64,000 nt of DNA from Pseudarthrobacter sp. C4D7 (GCF_013359725.1 NZ_JABFMW010000010.1:55671-119670), one strand, 5' to 3'. Shown: positions 42,667 through 52,809, counted from the first letter of the stretch. A program made the numbers and translations. Notes: generated by a model from the letters alone, not told the origin.

Positions 42667-44787
42667 CTACAGCCCCAGTTCGGCCGGCAGTTCGAGTTCC
42701 TGGCCCAGGACGTTCTTCGCCAGGAACCACTCCACCACCTGGTACCAGACCTTGGCGTGCTGCGGCTGGAGGATCCAGTGGTTTTCGTCCGGGAAGTACA
42801 GGAACCTGTGCGGGGTCTGGCCGTCCTGGTCTGCCGCCAGGCGCGATTTGGACAGCAGCTCGTACCAGAGCCGCAGGCTTTCACCGATGGGCACCCGGTA
42901 GTCCTTGTCGCCGTGGATCACCAGCATGGGCGAACTGATGTTCTCCGCGTGCAGGTGGGGTGAGTTTTCCAGCGCCATTTCCTCGGTCATTTCCTTCAGC
43001 CAGTACTGGGAGGCGTCCGTGGTGGGCCCGAACTGGTCCAGCGCCCAGAGGCTGGCGTGGGTAACGACGGCCTTGAACCGGTCCGTGTTGCCTGCCACCC
43101 AGTTGGCCATGTAGCCGCCGAAGGATCCTCCCATCGCGGCGGTCCGGGTCCCATCAATGTCCGGCCGTTCAACTGCGGCGTCCGTGACGGCCATCAGGTC
43201 GGTGAACGGCGCCTTGCCCCAGGCGCCCCAGCCGCGCTGGATGTATGCCTGGCCGTAGCCCGTGGACAGGGCCGGGTCCGGGAGCAGGACCGCGTAGCCC
43301 TTGGCGGTCAGGAGCCAGGGATTCCAGCGCCACGTCCACGCATTCCAGGAGCCCAGCGGGCCGCCGTGGATCCAGAGCAGTATGGGCGCGGGCGTCTGCG
43401 CAGATGCGCCCTCCGGCAGTGCGAGGTAGGCAGGGACCCGGGAGCCGTCAGGAGCCGTGGCGGCGATCCGTTCCAGCCGGCCGGGGCAGGATGGCCGTTC
43501 GGCCGGGGCCGGCAGGCGGGTGGTTTCGCCCGTGGCCAGGTCGATCCGCACGGCCTCGGCCGGGTATTCGTAGGAACTGCGCAGGGCATAGGCGTACCGG
43601 CCTTCCGGCGAAACAACGACGTCGGAGTAGGCCGCGGCGTCCTGGGTCACCCTGGTGACACCCACCTCAGCGGCAGCCGCCGGAACGCTGACCCGGAAAA
43701 CCGGCGACGCGCCGTCGTCGTCCGCGGTGACCAGGAGGGCGGAACCGTCCGGAAGCCAGGCTTCCGGCTTGGGCCAGCGGTCCCAGTCGTGCGCCAGCGG
43801 CTGCAGGCCGGCGGCATCAGCGGCGTTCCCGGAGACGTCAAGGAGGTGCATCCTGATCTCTGGAGCCTGCTGCGGGGTGGAGTCGCTTTCACTGAGCACC
43901 ACCAGGGTCCTGCCGTCCGGGCTGACCGGCCCGGGAAAGTAGCTCATGCCTTCGTGGTCAAGGAGCACCTTGAGGCTGCCCGATGCCACATCCACCGCCA
44001 CCAGGACGGAACGGCTGTCCGCTTTGGCGAGGGGCTTGGTGTAGCTGCTGTAGACGGTCGTCCCGTCCGGGCTGACCACCGTCCCGGCCTCCCTCAGCCG
44101 CGCACCGGCGCCGGGCGTCAGGTTCCGCAGGACCAGGGGCGCCGTGGCGTCAATGGTGGTGGGCTTTCCCGGCCCTTTGTCCGGCCCTGCTTCCACGGCG
44201 AAGATCCGCGGCTGGCCGGGGCCCAGGTCGGCGTCCCAGTAGCGGACCGGGTACTCGCTGTGCAGGATGGCGGAAACCTTCCTGTCCTTGCGGGATTTGC
44301 GCCGTTCTGCGTCGTCTTCCTCGTCAGCGGAACCCGCCAGGATGTCGGCGGTGACGAAGGCCGCGTCGGCATCCTTGGCGGTCATTACCTTGCTGACGCC
44401 GCCGGGCCTGCTGAGGACCACGCGGGCTTCCCCACCGTCCGCCGGAAGGAGCCACAGTGCATTGACCGGCTCCTCATCCGGGCTGTCGGGGTGGGGCCGC
44501 GCAGACGTGAAATAGACGTCGCCGTTCGCTCCGAAAGCCGCACCGGCTTCACCTTTGGCGCTGCGGGTGATGCGCCTGGCGTGCCGCTGGCCGGCGGGGT
44601 CCAGCTCCCACAGCGCGGAGGCAAACCCGGTGCCTTCACCGTTCAGCGTACTGACGGTGGTGACCAGCCGGGAGCCGTCCGGGCTCAGGGCAAGGCCGCT
44701 TACCCGCGGGATGGACAGGTAGTGGTCAAGGTTGTGGAAAGGGGTCAGTGGTTGCTCGTCCGGGATCGCCGGATTCTGATTAGCCAT
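42667..44787 (-). CDS. S9-family serine peptidase (acylaminoacyl-peptidase type)
   Basis: 706 aa. A beta-propeller half (about 20-430) precedes an alpha/beta-hydrolase domain (about 440-706). The triad is S555 (M-G-G-S-F-G-G-Y), D629 (H-G-D-K-D-Y-R-V-P) and H670 (D-E-N-H-W). It should cleave short peptides or release N-acylated residues in the cytoplasm; no signal peptide is seen. The start is uncertain: GGAGG directly abuts ATG 44787, while GTG 44802 upstream lacks a ribosome site. Confidence 0.9.
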   Translation of the reverse strand: MANQNPAIPDEQPLTPFHNLDHYLSIPRVSGLALSPDGSRLVTTVSTLNGEGTGFASALWELDPAGQRHARRITRSAKGEAGAAFGANGDVYFTSARPHPDSPDEEPVNALWLLPADGGEARVVLSRPGGVSKVMTAKDADAAFVTADILAGSADEEDDAERRKSRKDRKVSAILHSEYPVRYWDADLGPGQPRIFAVEAGPDKGPGKPTTIDATAPLVLRNLTPGAGARLREAGTVVSPDGTTVYSSYTKPLAKADSRSVLVAVDVASGSLKVLLDHEGMSYFPGPVSPDGRTLVVLSESDSTPQQAPEIRMHLLDVSGNAADAAGLQPLAHDWDRWPKPEAWLPDGSALLVTADDDGASPVFRVSVPAAAAEVGVTRVTQDAAAYSDVVVSPEGRYAYALRSSYEYPAEAVRIDLATGETTRLPAPAERPSCPGRLERIAATAPDGSRVPAYLALPEGASAQTPAPILLWIHGGPLGSWNAWTWRWNPWLLTAKGYAVLLPDPALSTGYGQAYIQRGWGAWGKAPFTDLMAVTDAAVERPDIDGTRTAAMGGSFGGYMANWVAGNTDRFKAVVTHASLWALDQFGPTTDASQYWLKEMTEEMALENSPHLHAENISSPMLVIHGDKDYRVPIGESLRLWYELLSKSRLAADQDGQTPHRFLYFPDENHWILQPQHAKVWYQVVEWFLAKNVLGQELELPAELGL

Positions 44788-44937
44788 CCTCCGATTCAAC
44801 ACGTTTTGTGCGGCCCGTCACAGCCGCCACGCGACCTTGGCCCACGCCAGGGACGGCCCGCACCGGCATGAACGGTCCCGGGGAGCGCCGGTTGTGCGGC
44901 CAACGGCCGGTCATGGGAGCCGGCACGTTAAACGGCG

Positions 44938-44975
44938 AAAGCCCCGCCGCTCCTTGTGGGGAGTGGCGGGGCTTT
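44938..44975 (-). terminator. Intrinsic terminator after clpC
   Basis: AAAGCCCCGCC (44938-44948) and GGCGGGGCTTT (44965-44975) form an 11-bp perfect stem. It lies 11 nt beyond the clpC stop and is read on the minus strand with a short U-tract. The symmetric A/T ends would also allow it to stop plus-strand transcription. Confidence 0.85.
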
Positions 44976-44986
44976 GGCTGTGGTGC

Positions 44987-47479
44987 CTAGACGCTCGGGG
45001 CGATTTCCGGAATGCGCGGCTTGGCGTTGCCGGCGAAGGTGAACTTCGCGTCGTCGCCTTCGCCTTCGACATCCACCACGACGATGTCGCCGGGGTGGAT
45101 CTCGCCGAACAGGATCTTCTCGGAGAGCTGGTCCTCGATCTCGCGCTGGATGGTGCGGCGCAGCGGCCGCGCACCCATGGCGGGGTCGTAACCGCGGGTA
45201 GCCAGGAGCACCTTGGCGGCCGAGGTCAGCTCGATGCCCATGTCCTTGTCCTTGAGCCGCTTCTCCAGGCGGGTCACGAACAGGTCCACGATCTCGATGA
45301 TCTCGTCCTGGGTGAGCTGCGGGAACACCACAACGTCGTCAACACGGTTCAGGAACTCGGGGCGGAAGTGCTGCTTGAGTTCCTCCGTGACGCGGGCACG
45401 CATGCGGTTGTAGCCGGTCTGCGTGTCGGTGCCGGACTGGAAGCCGGTGGCGACGCTCTTGGAGATGTCCCGGGTGCCCAGGTTGGTGGTCATGATGATC
45501 ACGGTGTTCTTGAAGTCCACCACGCGGCCCTGGGAGTCGGTCAGGCGGCCGTCTTCCAGAATCTGCAGGAGCGAGTTGAAGAGGTCCGCGTGGGCCTTCT
45601 CAACTTCGTCGAACAGCACCACGGAGAACGGACGGCGGCGCACCTTCTCGGTCAGCTGGCCACCCTCTTCGTAGCCCACGTAGCCCGGAGGGGCACCGAA
45701 GAGCCGCGAAACGGTGTGCTTCTCGGAGTACTCGGACATGTCCAGCGTGATGAGGGCGTCCTCTTCACCGAACAGGAATTCCGCGAGTGCCTTGGCCAGT
45801 TCGGTCTTGCCGACGCCGGTGGGGCCGGCGAAGATGAACGAGCCGCCGGGGCGCTTGGGGTCCTTGAGCCCTGCACGGGTGCGGCGGATGGCCTGGGACA
45901 GGGCCTTGATGGCCTCGTCCTGGCCCACCACGCGCTTGTGGAGTTCCTCTTCCATCTTGAGCAGGCGCGAGGACTCTTCCTCGGTCAGCTTGAAGACGGG
46001 GATGCCGGTGGAGTTGGCCAGCACCTCGGCGATGAGATCCTCATCCACCTCGGAGATGTCGTCCATGCCGCCGGACTTCCAGTGCCGCTCCTTCTCCGCC
46101 CGCTCGGAGATCATCTTCTGCTCCTTGTCGCGGAGCGAAGCTGCACCTTCGAAGTCCTGGGCGTCGATGGCGGATTCCTTCTCCATCTTCAGCTTGGCGA
46201 TGCGCTCGTCCATGGCCTTGAGCTCCGGCGGAGCGGTCATGCGGCGGATGCGCAGTCGGGCACCGGCTTCATCGATCAGGTCGATGGCCTTGTCCGGCAG
46301 GAAGCGGTCCGAAATGTAGCGCTCGGCCAGGCTGGCGGCGGACGCCAGGGCACCGTCGGTGATGGTAACGCGGTGGTGTGCCTCGTACCGGTCGCGCAGG
46401 CCCTTGAGGATCTCGATGGCGTGCGCCACGGAGGGTTCCTTGACCTGGATCGGCTGGAAGCGGCGCTCCAGCGCGGCGTCCTTCTCGATGTGCTTGCGGT
46501 ACTCATCCAGCGTGGTGGCGCCGATGGTCTGCAGCTCGCCGCGGGCCAGCATGGGCTTCAGGATCGAGGCTGCGTCGATGGCGCCTTCGGCGGCACCGGC
46601 ACCCACCAAGGTGTGGATCTCATCGATGAACAGGATGATGTCGCCCCGGGTGCGGATCTCCTTGAGGACCTTCTTCAGGCGCTCTTCGAAGTCGCCGCGG
46701 TAGCGGGAGCCTGCCACCAGCGAACCGAGGTCCAGGGTGTACAGCTGCTTGTCACGGATGGTTTCCGGGACATCGCCGCGGACGATCGCCTGGGCCAGGC
46801 CTTCGACGACGGCAGTCTTGCCGACGCCGGGCTCGCCGATGAGGACCGGGTTGTTCTTGGTCCGGCGGGAAAGGACCTGCATGACGCGTTCCATTTCCTG
46901 CTCGCGGCCGATGACCGGGTCCAGCTTGTTCTCGCGCGCAGCCTGGGTCAGGTTGCGGCCGAACTGGTCCAGGACCACGGAACCGGCGGGCGCGCCTTCA
47001 GGCTGTCCGCCGCCGACGCCTGCGCCGGTGGTTTCCTTGCCCTGGTAGCCGGAGAGGAGCTGGATGACCTGCTGGCGCACCCGGTTGAGGTCGGCGCCGA
47101 GCTTGACCAGAACCTGGGCAGCAACGCCTTCACCTTCCCGGATCAGGCCGAGCAGGATGTGCTCCGTACCGATGTAGTTGTGGCCCAGCTGGAGGGCTTC
47201 GCGCAGCGAGAGCTCCAGTACCTTCTTGGCACGGGGGGTGAAGGGGATGTGGCCGGAGGGGGCCTGCTGGCCCTGTCCGATGATCTCCTGCACCTGCTCG
47301 CGAACGCCGTCGAGCGAAATGCTCAAAGACTCAAGAGCCTTGGCGGCAACGCCCTCACCCTCATGGATCAGACCCAAGAGGATGTGTTCGGTACCAATGT
47401 AATTGTGGTTCAGCATGCGTGCCTCTTCTTGGGCAAGCACAACTACGCGACGGGCACGGTCCGTAAATCGCTCAAACAT
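44987..47479 (-). CDS. clpC: ATP-dependent Clp protease ATPase subunit ClpC
   Basis: 830 aa. This AAA+ unfoldase feeds proteins to ClpP. It has two N-terminal repeats (about 1-145, with [13 protein letters not shown] occurring twice) and NBD1 with Walker [10 protein letters not shown] (about 214-222). A UVR/middle domain follows ([10 protein letters not shown], about 430-440), then NBD2 with G-P-T-G-V-G-K-T-E (about 553-561). AGGAG lies about 9 nt before ATG. A strong terminator follows. Expression may be under ClgR (see the upstream region). Confidence 0.98.
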   Translation of the reverse strand: MFERFTDRARRVVVLAQEEARMLNHNYIGTEHILLGLIHEGEGVAAKALESLSISLDGVREQVQEIIGQGQQAPSGHIPFTPRAKKVLELSLREALQLGHNYIGTEHILLGLIREGEGVAAQVLVKLGADLNRVRQQVIQLLSGYQGKETTGAGVGGGQPEGAPAGSVVLDQFGRNLTQAARENKLDPVIGREQEMERVMQVLSRRTKNNPVLIGEPGVGKTAVVEGLAQAIVRGDVPETIRDKQLYTLDLGSLVAGSRYRGDFEERLKKVLKEIRTRGDIILFIDEIHTLVGAGAAEGAIDAASILKPMLARGELQTIGATTLDEYRKHIEKDAALERRFQPIQVKEPSVAHAIEILKGLRDRYEAHHRVTITDGALASAASLAERYISDRFLPDKAIDLIDEAGARLRIRRMTAPPELKAMDERIAKLKMEKESAIDAQDFEGAASLRDKEQKMISERAEKERHWKSGGMDDISEVDEDLIAEVLANSTGIPVFKLTEEESSRLLKMEEELHKRVVGQDEAIKALSQAIRRTRAGLKDPKRPGGSFIFAGPTGVGKTELAKALAEFLFGEEDALITLDMSEYSEKHTVSRLFGAPPGYVGYEEGGQLTEKVRRRPFSVVLFDEVEKAHADLFNSLLQILEDGRLTDSQGRVVDFKNTVIIMTTNLGTRDISKSVATGFQSGTDTQTGYNRMRARVTEELKQHFRPEFLNRVDDVVVFPQLTQDEIIEIVDLFVTRLEKRLKDKDMGIELTSAAKVLLATRGYDPAMGARPLRRTIQREIEDQLSEKILFGEIHPGDIVVVDVEGEGDDAKFTFAGNAKPRIPEIAPSV

Positions 47480-47812
47480 TTCGCCACACTCCTAGCTACG
47501 ACGTACTTTGATGCTACGGGGCGGACCCGGTCTTGTGGAGCGTGTTCGCCACAGGGGAAACCGGACCCCTTGCGGGAATAACGCCCGTGGGCAGTCGACG
47601 CCGGCGCACCGGGCCTGACCGGCCCGGCGGCAGCGCGCACGGCGGACCCGCCCGGACGGCGAATAACGCCGGACGCCGGAGGGACCGCGGAAATATCCAA
47701 TTTGCGTCAAATGGACCAGCCGCACCGCCCGCAGCAGCGGCAATGGCCATAAATTAGAAAACCCCGCTCCGCCTTGCGGCGGGAGCGGGGTTTGGGCAGA
47801 ACCGGGCCCGTC
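47480..47812. promoter_or_regulatory. clpC upstream region with possible ClgR site
   Basis: This 333-bp gap has no convincing gene. At 47544-47561 GTTCGCC-N4-GGGGAAAC forms an imperfect palindrome 65-80 bp before clpC. ClgR of actinobacteria binds sites beginning GTTCGC and activates clp genes, so this is a candidate operator; the right half deviates from the consensus. Two GCGTTATTC-type repeats lie further upstream on the minus strand. The lsr2-side end holds a terminator. Confidence 0.35.
47758..47793 (-). terminator. Intrinsic terminator after lsr2
   Basis: AAACCCCGCTCC (47759-47770) and GGAGCGGGGTTT (47782-47793) form a 12-bp perfect stem with an 11-nt loop. It lies 19 nt beyond the lsr2 stop on the minus strand. 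On the minus strand the stem is followed by CTAATTTATGG, which is AU-rich. Confidence 0.85.
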
Positions 47813-48142
47813 CTAGGAATTTGCCTTTTGGTAGGCTTCCTGGATTTCAGCCTGAATTCGGCCGCGGCTGTTAACGGTGTAGCCGTTGTCCCGCGCCCAT
47901 TGCCGGATTTGTGCCGAATCGTTGCTGCGGCCCGCGGTTGGCGCCTTTGTCCGCTGCACGCGGCCTCCGGATGCCTTGCGGGCAACATTGATGAACCTCT
48001 CCAATGAAGACCGGAGTTCAGCGGCATTGGCTGCCGACAGGTCAATCTCGTAGTTGACCCCATCGAGGCCAAACTTCACATTCTCGTCTGCGGATCCCCC
48101 ATCCAGATCATCAACGAGGATGATGTTTACTTTCTGTGCCAT
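47813..48142 (-). CDS. lsr2: Lsr2-like nucleoid-associated protein
   Basis: 109 aa. Lsr2 bridges AT-rich DNA and silences foreign genes, acting like H-NS. The N-terminal oligomerisation part (M-A-Q-K-V-N-I-I-L-V-D-D-L-D-G, about 1-60) and the C-terminal DNA-binding domain with the AT-hook-like N-S-R-G-R-I (about 92-97) are clear. The R-Q-W-A-R-D-N-G-Y helix is the usual I-R-x-W-A segment. It precedes clpC on the same strand but is separated from it by a terminator. Confidence 0.95.
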   Translation of the reverse strand: MAQKVNIILVDDLDGGSADENVKFGLDGVNYEIDLSAANAAELRSSLERFINVARKASGGRVQRTKAPTAGRSNDSAQIRQWARDNGYTVNSRGRIQAEIQEAYQKANS

Positions 48143-48280
48143 TAAAGGTCTTCCTCTTGCTGGAAAGTTCGGTTTTCAGAAAAGCAGGATGTTTCCGAAA
48201 AAAGTATGACTCTTATGTTGGCAACGCGTCAAAGCGCCTAAAGGTTCCTTGGGGATAAAACCGGCAGGCAGGGGGTTTAT

Positions 48281-48448
48281 CTATTTGGATTCCGAACCCG
48301 GGTTGTCAGCCGGAAAGCCGTCCGCTTCGGCTTGGGCGCGTGCTTCCGCCTGCCGCTCGGCCTTGTCCGCATTGAAAATCGATTTCATGGCGAACCAGAA
48401 AATCAGGCCCACCACCAGGGAGGGCAGAATGACTGCTACGTATTCCAT
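48281..48448 (-). CDS. Small single-pass membrane protein
   Basis: 55 aa, easily missed because of its size. It begins M-E-Y-V-A-V-I-L-P-S-L-V-V-G-L, one membrane helix (about 3-21), then a charged Ala/Glu-rich cytoplasmic helix (K-A-E-R-Q-A-E-A-R-A-Q-A-E-A) and a short tail ending G-S-E-S-K. AAGGGA lies about 8 nt before ATG. It starts 2 nt after the lysS stop, so it is co-transcribed with lysS. Function is unknown. Confidence 0.75.
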   Translation of the reverse strand: MEYVAVILPSLVVGLIFWFAMKSIFNADKAERQAEARAQAEADGFPADNPGSESK

Positions 48449-48450
48449 GG

Positions 48451-49983
48451 TCAGTTCCCTTCGGGCTTCAGCAGGGGGAACAGGATGGTTTCGCGGATTC
48501 CGGCGCCGGTGAAGAGCATCACCAGTCGGTCGATACCGAGGCCGATGCCGCCCATGGGAGGAGCCCCGTATTCCAGGGCACGGAGGAAGTCCTCATCCAG
48601 CTGCATGGCCTCGACGTCACCGGCGGCGGACCGCAGCGACTGTTCGGTGAGGCGTTCGCGCTGGATGACGGGGTCGATCAGCTCGGAGAACGCGGTGCCG
48701 CGCTCCATGCCGCCGATGATCAGGTCCCAGGCCTCGATCAGCCGGCCGTCCTCACGGTGCTGGCGGGCCAGCGGCTGCGCCGACGGCGGGTAGTCGTAGA
48801 CGAAGGTGGGGTTCAGCAGGGTGGGTTCGACCAGTTCGCCGAAGAGTTCGACGACGAGCTTCTCCGCGTCCCAGGCGGCGTCGACCTTGACCTCGTGCTT
48901 TTCCGCGAGGGCCAGCAGCTCGGCGGCCGGGGTGTCCGGGGTGATCTCCTGGCCGACGAAGTCGGAGAGGCCCGGGTAGACGGCCATCCAGGCCCAGTCG
49001 CCGTCGAGGTTGATCTCGCCGGCCTCGGTCTGCAGCACCCGGCCCACGCCGGCGGCGTCGGCGGCGTCGAGGATGATCTCCTTGATCCGGTCCGCCATGA
49101 CGAACTGGTCGGCCCAGGCCTCGTAGCTCTCCAGGGTGGTGAATTCGGGGCTGTGGGTGGAGTCGACGCCCTCGTTGCGGAAGACCCGGCCCATGTCGTA
49201 GACCCGGTCGATGCCGCCGACGACGGTGCGCTTGAGGTACAGCTCGGTGGCGATGCGCAGGGTCATTTTCTGGTCGAACGCGTTCATGTGCGTTTCGAAC
49301 GGGCGGGCGGTTGCGCCGCCGTGGACCAGCTGCAGCATGGGGGTCTCCACCTCCACGTAGCCTTGGCGGTGCAGGGTCTCGCGGATGGAGCGGGTGATCG
49401 CGGCGCGGGTGTAGACCATCTCGCGGGCCTCATCGCGGACGATCAGGTCCACGTAGCGCTGGCGGACGCGGGTTTCCTCGTTCAGTTCCGCGTGCAGCAC
49501 GGGCAGCGGCCGGAGGGCCTTGGACGCCATGGACCAGGACTCGGCCATGACGGAGAGCTCGCCGCGGCGGGAGGAGATGACCTCACCCTTGATGAAGACG
49601 TGGTCGCCGAGGTCCACGAGGGACTTCCAGTCGGCGAGTGCTTCCTCGCCGACGTTGGCCAGGCTGAGCATGACCTGGAGGCGGACCGCCTTGCCGTCGA
49701 GGCCGCCCTCCTGCAGGGTGGCGAAGCAGAGCTTGCCGGTGTTGCGGACGAAGACCACCCGGCCGGTGACGCCCACGGTGTCGCCCGTGGTGTCGTCCGC
49801 CTCAAGGTGGGCGTACTTTTCCCGGATGTCGGCGAGGGAGTGGGTGCGTTCCACTCCCACGGGGTACGCCTCCGTGCCGCGCTCAAGAAGTTTTGCGCGC
49901 TTTTCCATGCGGATCCGCATCTGCTCGCTGGCGTCGATGGGCTCTGGGGCATTCTTGGGCGCGGGAGTGTTTTGGGAAGTCAC
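48451..49983 (-). CDS. lysS: Lysyl-tRNA synthetase, class II
   Basis: 510 aa. It charges tRNA-Lys, matching the tRNA-Lys gene in this window. The OB-fold anticodon-binding domain (about 60-165) precedes the catalytic domain. Motif 2 is F-R-N-E-G-V-D-S-T-H-S-P-E-F, and motif 3 is G-I-G-L-G-I-D-R-L-V-M-L near the C-terminus. No ribosome site is seen. TAAACT (49992-49997) lies 8 nt before GTG 49983, so GTG is preferred to ATG 49989, which would fall before the expected transcription start. Confidence 0.93.
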   Translation of the reverse strand: MTSQNTPAPKNAPEPIDASEQMRIRMEKRAKLLERGTEAYPVGVERTHSLADIREKYAHLEADDTTGDTVGVTGRVVFVRNTGKLCFATLQEGGLDGKAVRLQVMLSLANVGEEALADWKSLVDLGDHVFIKGEVISSRRGELSVMAESWSMASKALRPLPVLHAELNEETRVRQRYVDLIVRDEAREMVYTRAAITRSIRETLHRQGYVEVETPMLQLVHGGATARPFETHMNAFDQKMTLRIATELYLKRTVVGGIDRVYDMGRVFRNEGVDSTHSPEFTTLESYEAWADQFVMADRIKEIILDAADAAGVGRVLQTEAGEINLDGDWAWMAVYPGLSDFVGQEITPDTPAAELLALAEKHEVKVDAAWDAEKLVVELFGELVEPTLLNPTFVYDYPPSAQPLARQHREDGRLIEAWDLIIGGMERGTAFSELIDPVIQRERLTEQSLRSAAGDVEAMQLDEDFLRALEYGAPPMGGIGLGIDRLVMLFTGAGIRETILFPLLKPEGN

Positions 49984-50057
49984 AATCATCAAGTTTACCG
50001 GGCATTGGCTGCCCGGACTTTCAGCTTCCCCGCAGGCTCGCGTCCTAGGATGGGCGG

Positions 50058-50972
50058 GTGATTGAACGGGTACTTCCAACGCACGACGGCGGCAGGCTGG
50101 CTTTGTACAGCTATGGCACCGGGGATGCGCCCGGAGACAAGCGCGTGCTGCTGATCGGTGGGGCGTTCCTCACAGCCCTGATCTACCAGCCGTTCTCCAT
50201 CGCGCTGGCGAAGGGCCTGGGCGACGGCTGGGCGGTTGACGTCTACGACCGCCGGGGCCGGGGCAAGTCCTCCGAACAGCCCGCGGACTACTCCATGGCC
50301 ACCGAGATCGAGGACGTCCGGACGGTACTCAAAGCCACCGGCACCCGGAACATCCTTGGCCACAGCCTGGGCGGATCGGTGGCCCTCAATGCTGTCCAGG
50401 AGTTCACCGGTACGGCGTTGGTCCCGGACAGGCTCGCGGTGTACGACGCCGCGGTGAACATCGACGGCAGCATCGATACCGCCTGGCTCGACGGCTTCGA
50501 GGACGCCGTCAACAAGGGCAGGGTGGGCCATGCGCTGGCGCACATGCGGAAGGCCACCAGCCCCGGCTCAGCCATGGCCAGGATTCCGGAGCCGGTCCTG
50601 GCGGGCCTGTTGGCCATGCTGTCGCGGACCAAGGTCAACAGGATGTTCCAGCAGGTCATGCCCACCGGCGTAGGGGAGCTGCGGGCCGCGTACGACGAAA
50701 AGGACCAGGCCCGGGATTTCAGCGTGCTGCCCGCCGGGACCCACTTCATGGCCGGTGGGAAGAGCCCCGGTTACTACAGGGTGACGGCGGAACGGCTGCA
50801 CGCGGCCGTCCCCGGGAGCAGCTACCAGGTGTCTCCCAAGTGCTTCCACGGTTCCATCCCGGCGGCCGTGAAGGAGTTGGTGGCGGCCATCTCGGCGTAC
50901 TTCAAGGATGAAGGTCCGGACGGGAAGCCCCGCCCGGACGCCCCTGAAGCTATCCCCGCTCGCCGCGGCTGA
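50058..50972 (+). CDS. Alpha/beta hydrolase
   Basis: 304 aa. The nucleophile elbow is G-H-S-L-G-G (about 97-102). The D-R-R-G-R-G-K-S-S oxyanion-side loop precedes it and H-G-S-I near 275 carries the likely His. The substrate is unknown. It starts at GTG with TAGGAT 6 nt upstream, so it is probably leaderless and divergent from lysS. It closely resembles the hydrolase at 60629-61465 in gene length and in several segments, so the two are paralogues flanking the carboxylase operon. Its 3' end overlaps the allophanate hydrolase gene by 23 nt. Confidence 0.85.
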   Translation: MIERVLPTHDGGRLALYSYGTGDAPGDKRVLLIGGAFLTALIYQPFSIALAKGLGDGWAVDVYDRRGRGKSSEQPADYSMATEIEDVRTVLKATGTRNILGHSLGGSVALNAVQEFTGTALVPDRLAVYDAAVNIDGSIDTAWLDGFEDAVNKGRVGHALAHMRKATSPGSAMARIPEPVLAGLLAMLSRTKVNRMFQQVMPTGVGELRAAYDEKDQARDFSVLPAGTHFMAGGKSPGYYRVTAERLHAAVPGSSYQVSPKCFHGSIPAAVKELVAAISAYFKDEGPDGKPRPDAPEAIPARRG

Positions 50973-52809
50973 ACCCGGCGAGCACAGCCTCTCCAAGGTC
51001 CCGCCACACCGTCCGCGGTTTCGGTGCCACACTGCGGTCGGCCAGCCAGTCCCCCCATGCGGTGATGTCTTCGCCACGTTCAGCGGCGAGGGTGTCGCAG
51101 GCGAATCCCACCGCGGTTGACCCGTCCGCGAGCTCGACGGACCCCAGGAGCATGGGTTCGGGGAGGGACGCCAGGAAGGCTCCCAGCGCTGCCGGTGACA
51201 GCAGCCACCGCTCCCCCGCCAGCTCCGCGCCGTCGTCGGACCGGTAGACGCCCGGCTTGGGCGGCACTGTATCCAGCGACACCATCCGGTAGCGTGCGGC
51301 CGTCCGGACCGGGCCGTCCCAAAAGGCGCCGGCTTCCTCGAGCTGTGGCGCCAGCGGCTGCCCCTTGCGGTGCGCGCCCACCACCACCAGCGGTAGGGCC
51401 GTTGCGCCGGCAACCACGGGCCAGGGAACGGACGACGACGGCAGGCTGGCTCCTGCGGTTGCCTCCGGTCGTGCACCGCCCGGCACCGCGGCGGCGGACT
51501 GCACAGGCGGGACAGGGGTGTTTTCAAGCCGGCGGGCGATGTCAACGGCCACGGCGTCGTGGAAGGTCCGGCCCACCACCGTGAGCCCGAACTGGGCGCC
51601 GTCCACCTTCCCGGCGGGGACTGCCACGGCACACAGGTCAAACAGGTTGCAGAAGTTGGTATAGGTGCCCAGCAGGGAGTTCACGCCCACCGGGTCCGCG
51701 GCCACCTCGGCAAGCGTCGGGTGGAACGGTGCCGTGGGGACCAGCAGGGCGTCGAAACCCTCCAGCCGGGCCATGGCCCTGGATTTGAGGTCCTGCAGCC
51801 GGGCGGTATCGGCCACGTACCGGTGCGCCGGCACTGTCCCGGCCGCCCTGATGATGCGCCCCACGGTGGGATCGATCCCCGCATGGCTGTCCGCGCCGGC
51901 GTCGTACCCTCCAACGAAGCTGCCTACGGCGGCGTGGCGTTCGGCCACCAGCCCGCCGTCGTACAGCAGCCGTGCCGCCTCAAGGAAGTCGTCGAATTCG
52001 ATGGCCTCGGCTTCCGCCCCGGAGGCCGTGAGCCGCTGGACCTGCCGCTCGAACTCCGCTGCCCATGCCGGCGGGAGGGCCGGGAGGGTTGCTGGATACG
52101 CCACGCGCGGCCGTGGCGGGGCAGCCAGCCGGATGTCCGCCGGCCAGGCCCGGGAGTTCCCGGCCATGACGCCCATGGCCAGCTCGGCCGTGGACAGGTG
52201 CCGGGCAAAGATGGTGACGGCATCCCAGGAACGGCAGGCTGGAACCACGCCGCCGGTGGACACGACGTCCAGCGTGGGTTTGATACCCACGATGCCCTGC
52301 AGCCCGGCGGGAACCCGGCCCGATCCCGCGGTGTCCGTTCCGATGGCGATATCCACCAGTCCCAGTGCCACCGCAACCGCGGAGCCTGAGCTGGATCCGC
52401 CGGAGATGTGGTCCGGGCGGCGGGAATCGCGGACGGCTCCGTAGGGGCTCCGCGTGCCGACCAGTCCGGTGGCGAACTGGTCCAGGTTGGTGGCACCCAG
52501 GATCAGGGCACCTGCGGAGCGGAGGCGGGCCACGGCCTCGGCGTCCTGGTCCGGGATGTACGCGAAGCCGGGGCAGGCGGCCGTTGTGGGGATGCCGGCC
52601 ACGTCCACGTTGTTCTTGACCGCGAGCAGGAGACCTGCAAGCGGGAGGTCGGCACCGCCGGCCACCGCGGCGTCGATGGAGGCTGCCTCCGCCAGCAGAT
52701 CGTCCGCGCCGCGGAGCGTGATCCAGATTTCGGGCCGGTCCGCCGCTTCAATGGCGGCGAGCGCTGCCTTCGCGCGCCGGGTGGCGTTGCCGCTGATGTC
52801 CGCACTCAT
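50950..52809 (-). CDS. atzF: Allophanate hydrolase
   Basis: 619 aa, full length. It splits allophanate into two ammonia and CO2. The N-terminal amidase-signature domain (about 1-440) has the K65/Ser140-region/S163 catalytic set (A-V-K-N-N-V, G-G-S-S-S-G-S, T-D-T-A-G-S-G). The C-terminal domain (about 470-600: P-L-V-V-V-G-A-H-R-K-G-Q-P-L) is the one unique to AtzF-type hydrolases. ATG overlaps the carboxylase stop (ATGA). It is the last gene of the five-gene operon. Confidence 0.95.
   Translation of the reverse strand: MSADISGNATRRAKAALAAIEAADRPEIWITLRGADDLLAEAASIDAAVAGGADLPLAGLLLAVKNNVDVAGIPTTAACPGFAYIPDQDAEAVARLRSAGALILGATNLDQFATGLVGTRSPYGAVRDSRRPDHISGGSSSGSAVAVALGLVDIAIGTDTAGSGRVPAGLQGIVGIKPTLDVVSTGGVVPACRSWDAVTIFARHLSTAELAMGVMAGNSRAWPADIRLAAPPRPRVAYPATLPALPPAWAAEFERQVQRLTASGAEAEAIEFDDFLEAARLLYDGGLVAERHAAVGSFVGGYDAGADSHAGIDPTVGRIIRAAGTVPAHRYVADTARLQDLKSRAMARLEGFDALLVPTAPFHPTLAEVAADPVGVNSLLGTYTNFCNLFDLCAVAVPAGKVDGAQFGLTVVGRTFHDAVAVDIARRLENTPVPPVQSAAAVPGGARPEATAGASLPSSSVPWPVVAGATALPLVVVGAHRKGQPLAPQLEEAGAFWDGPVRTAARYRMVSLDTVPPKPGVYRSDDGAELAGERWLLSPAALGAFLASLPEPMLLGSVELADGSTAVGFACDTLAAERGEDITAWGDWLADRSVAPKPRTVWRDLGEAVLAGFSRGERG

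Noticed and set aside
44837..47581. Plus-strand open frame opposite clpC
   Set aside because: ClpC motifs on the minus strand are unmistakable, and the opposing frame is a compositional artefact of high GC at third positions.
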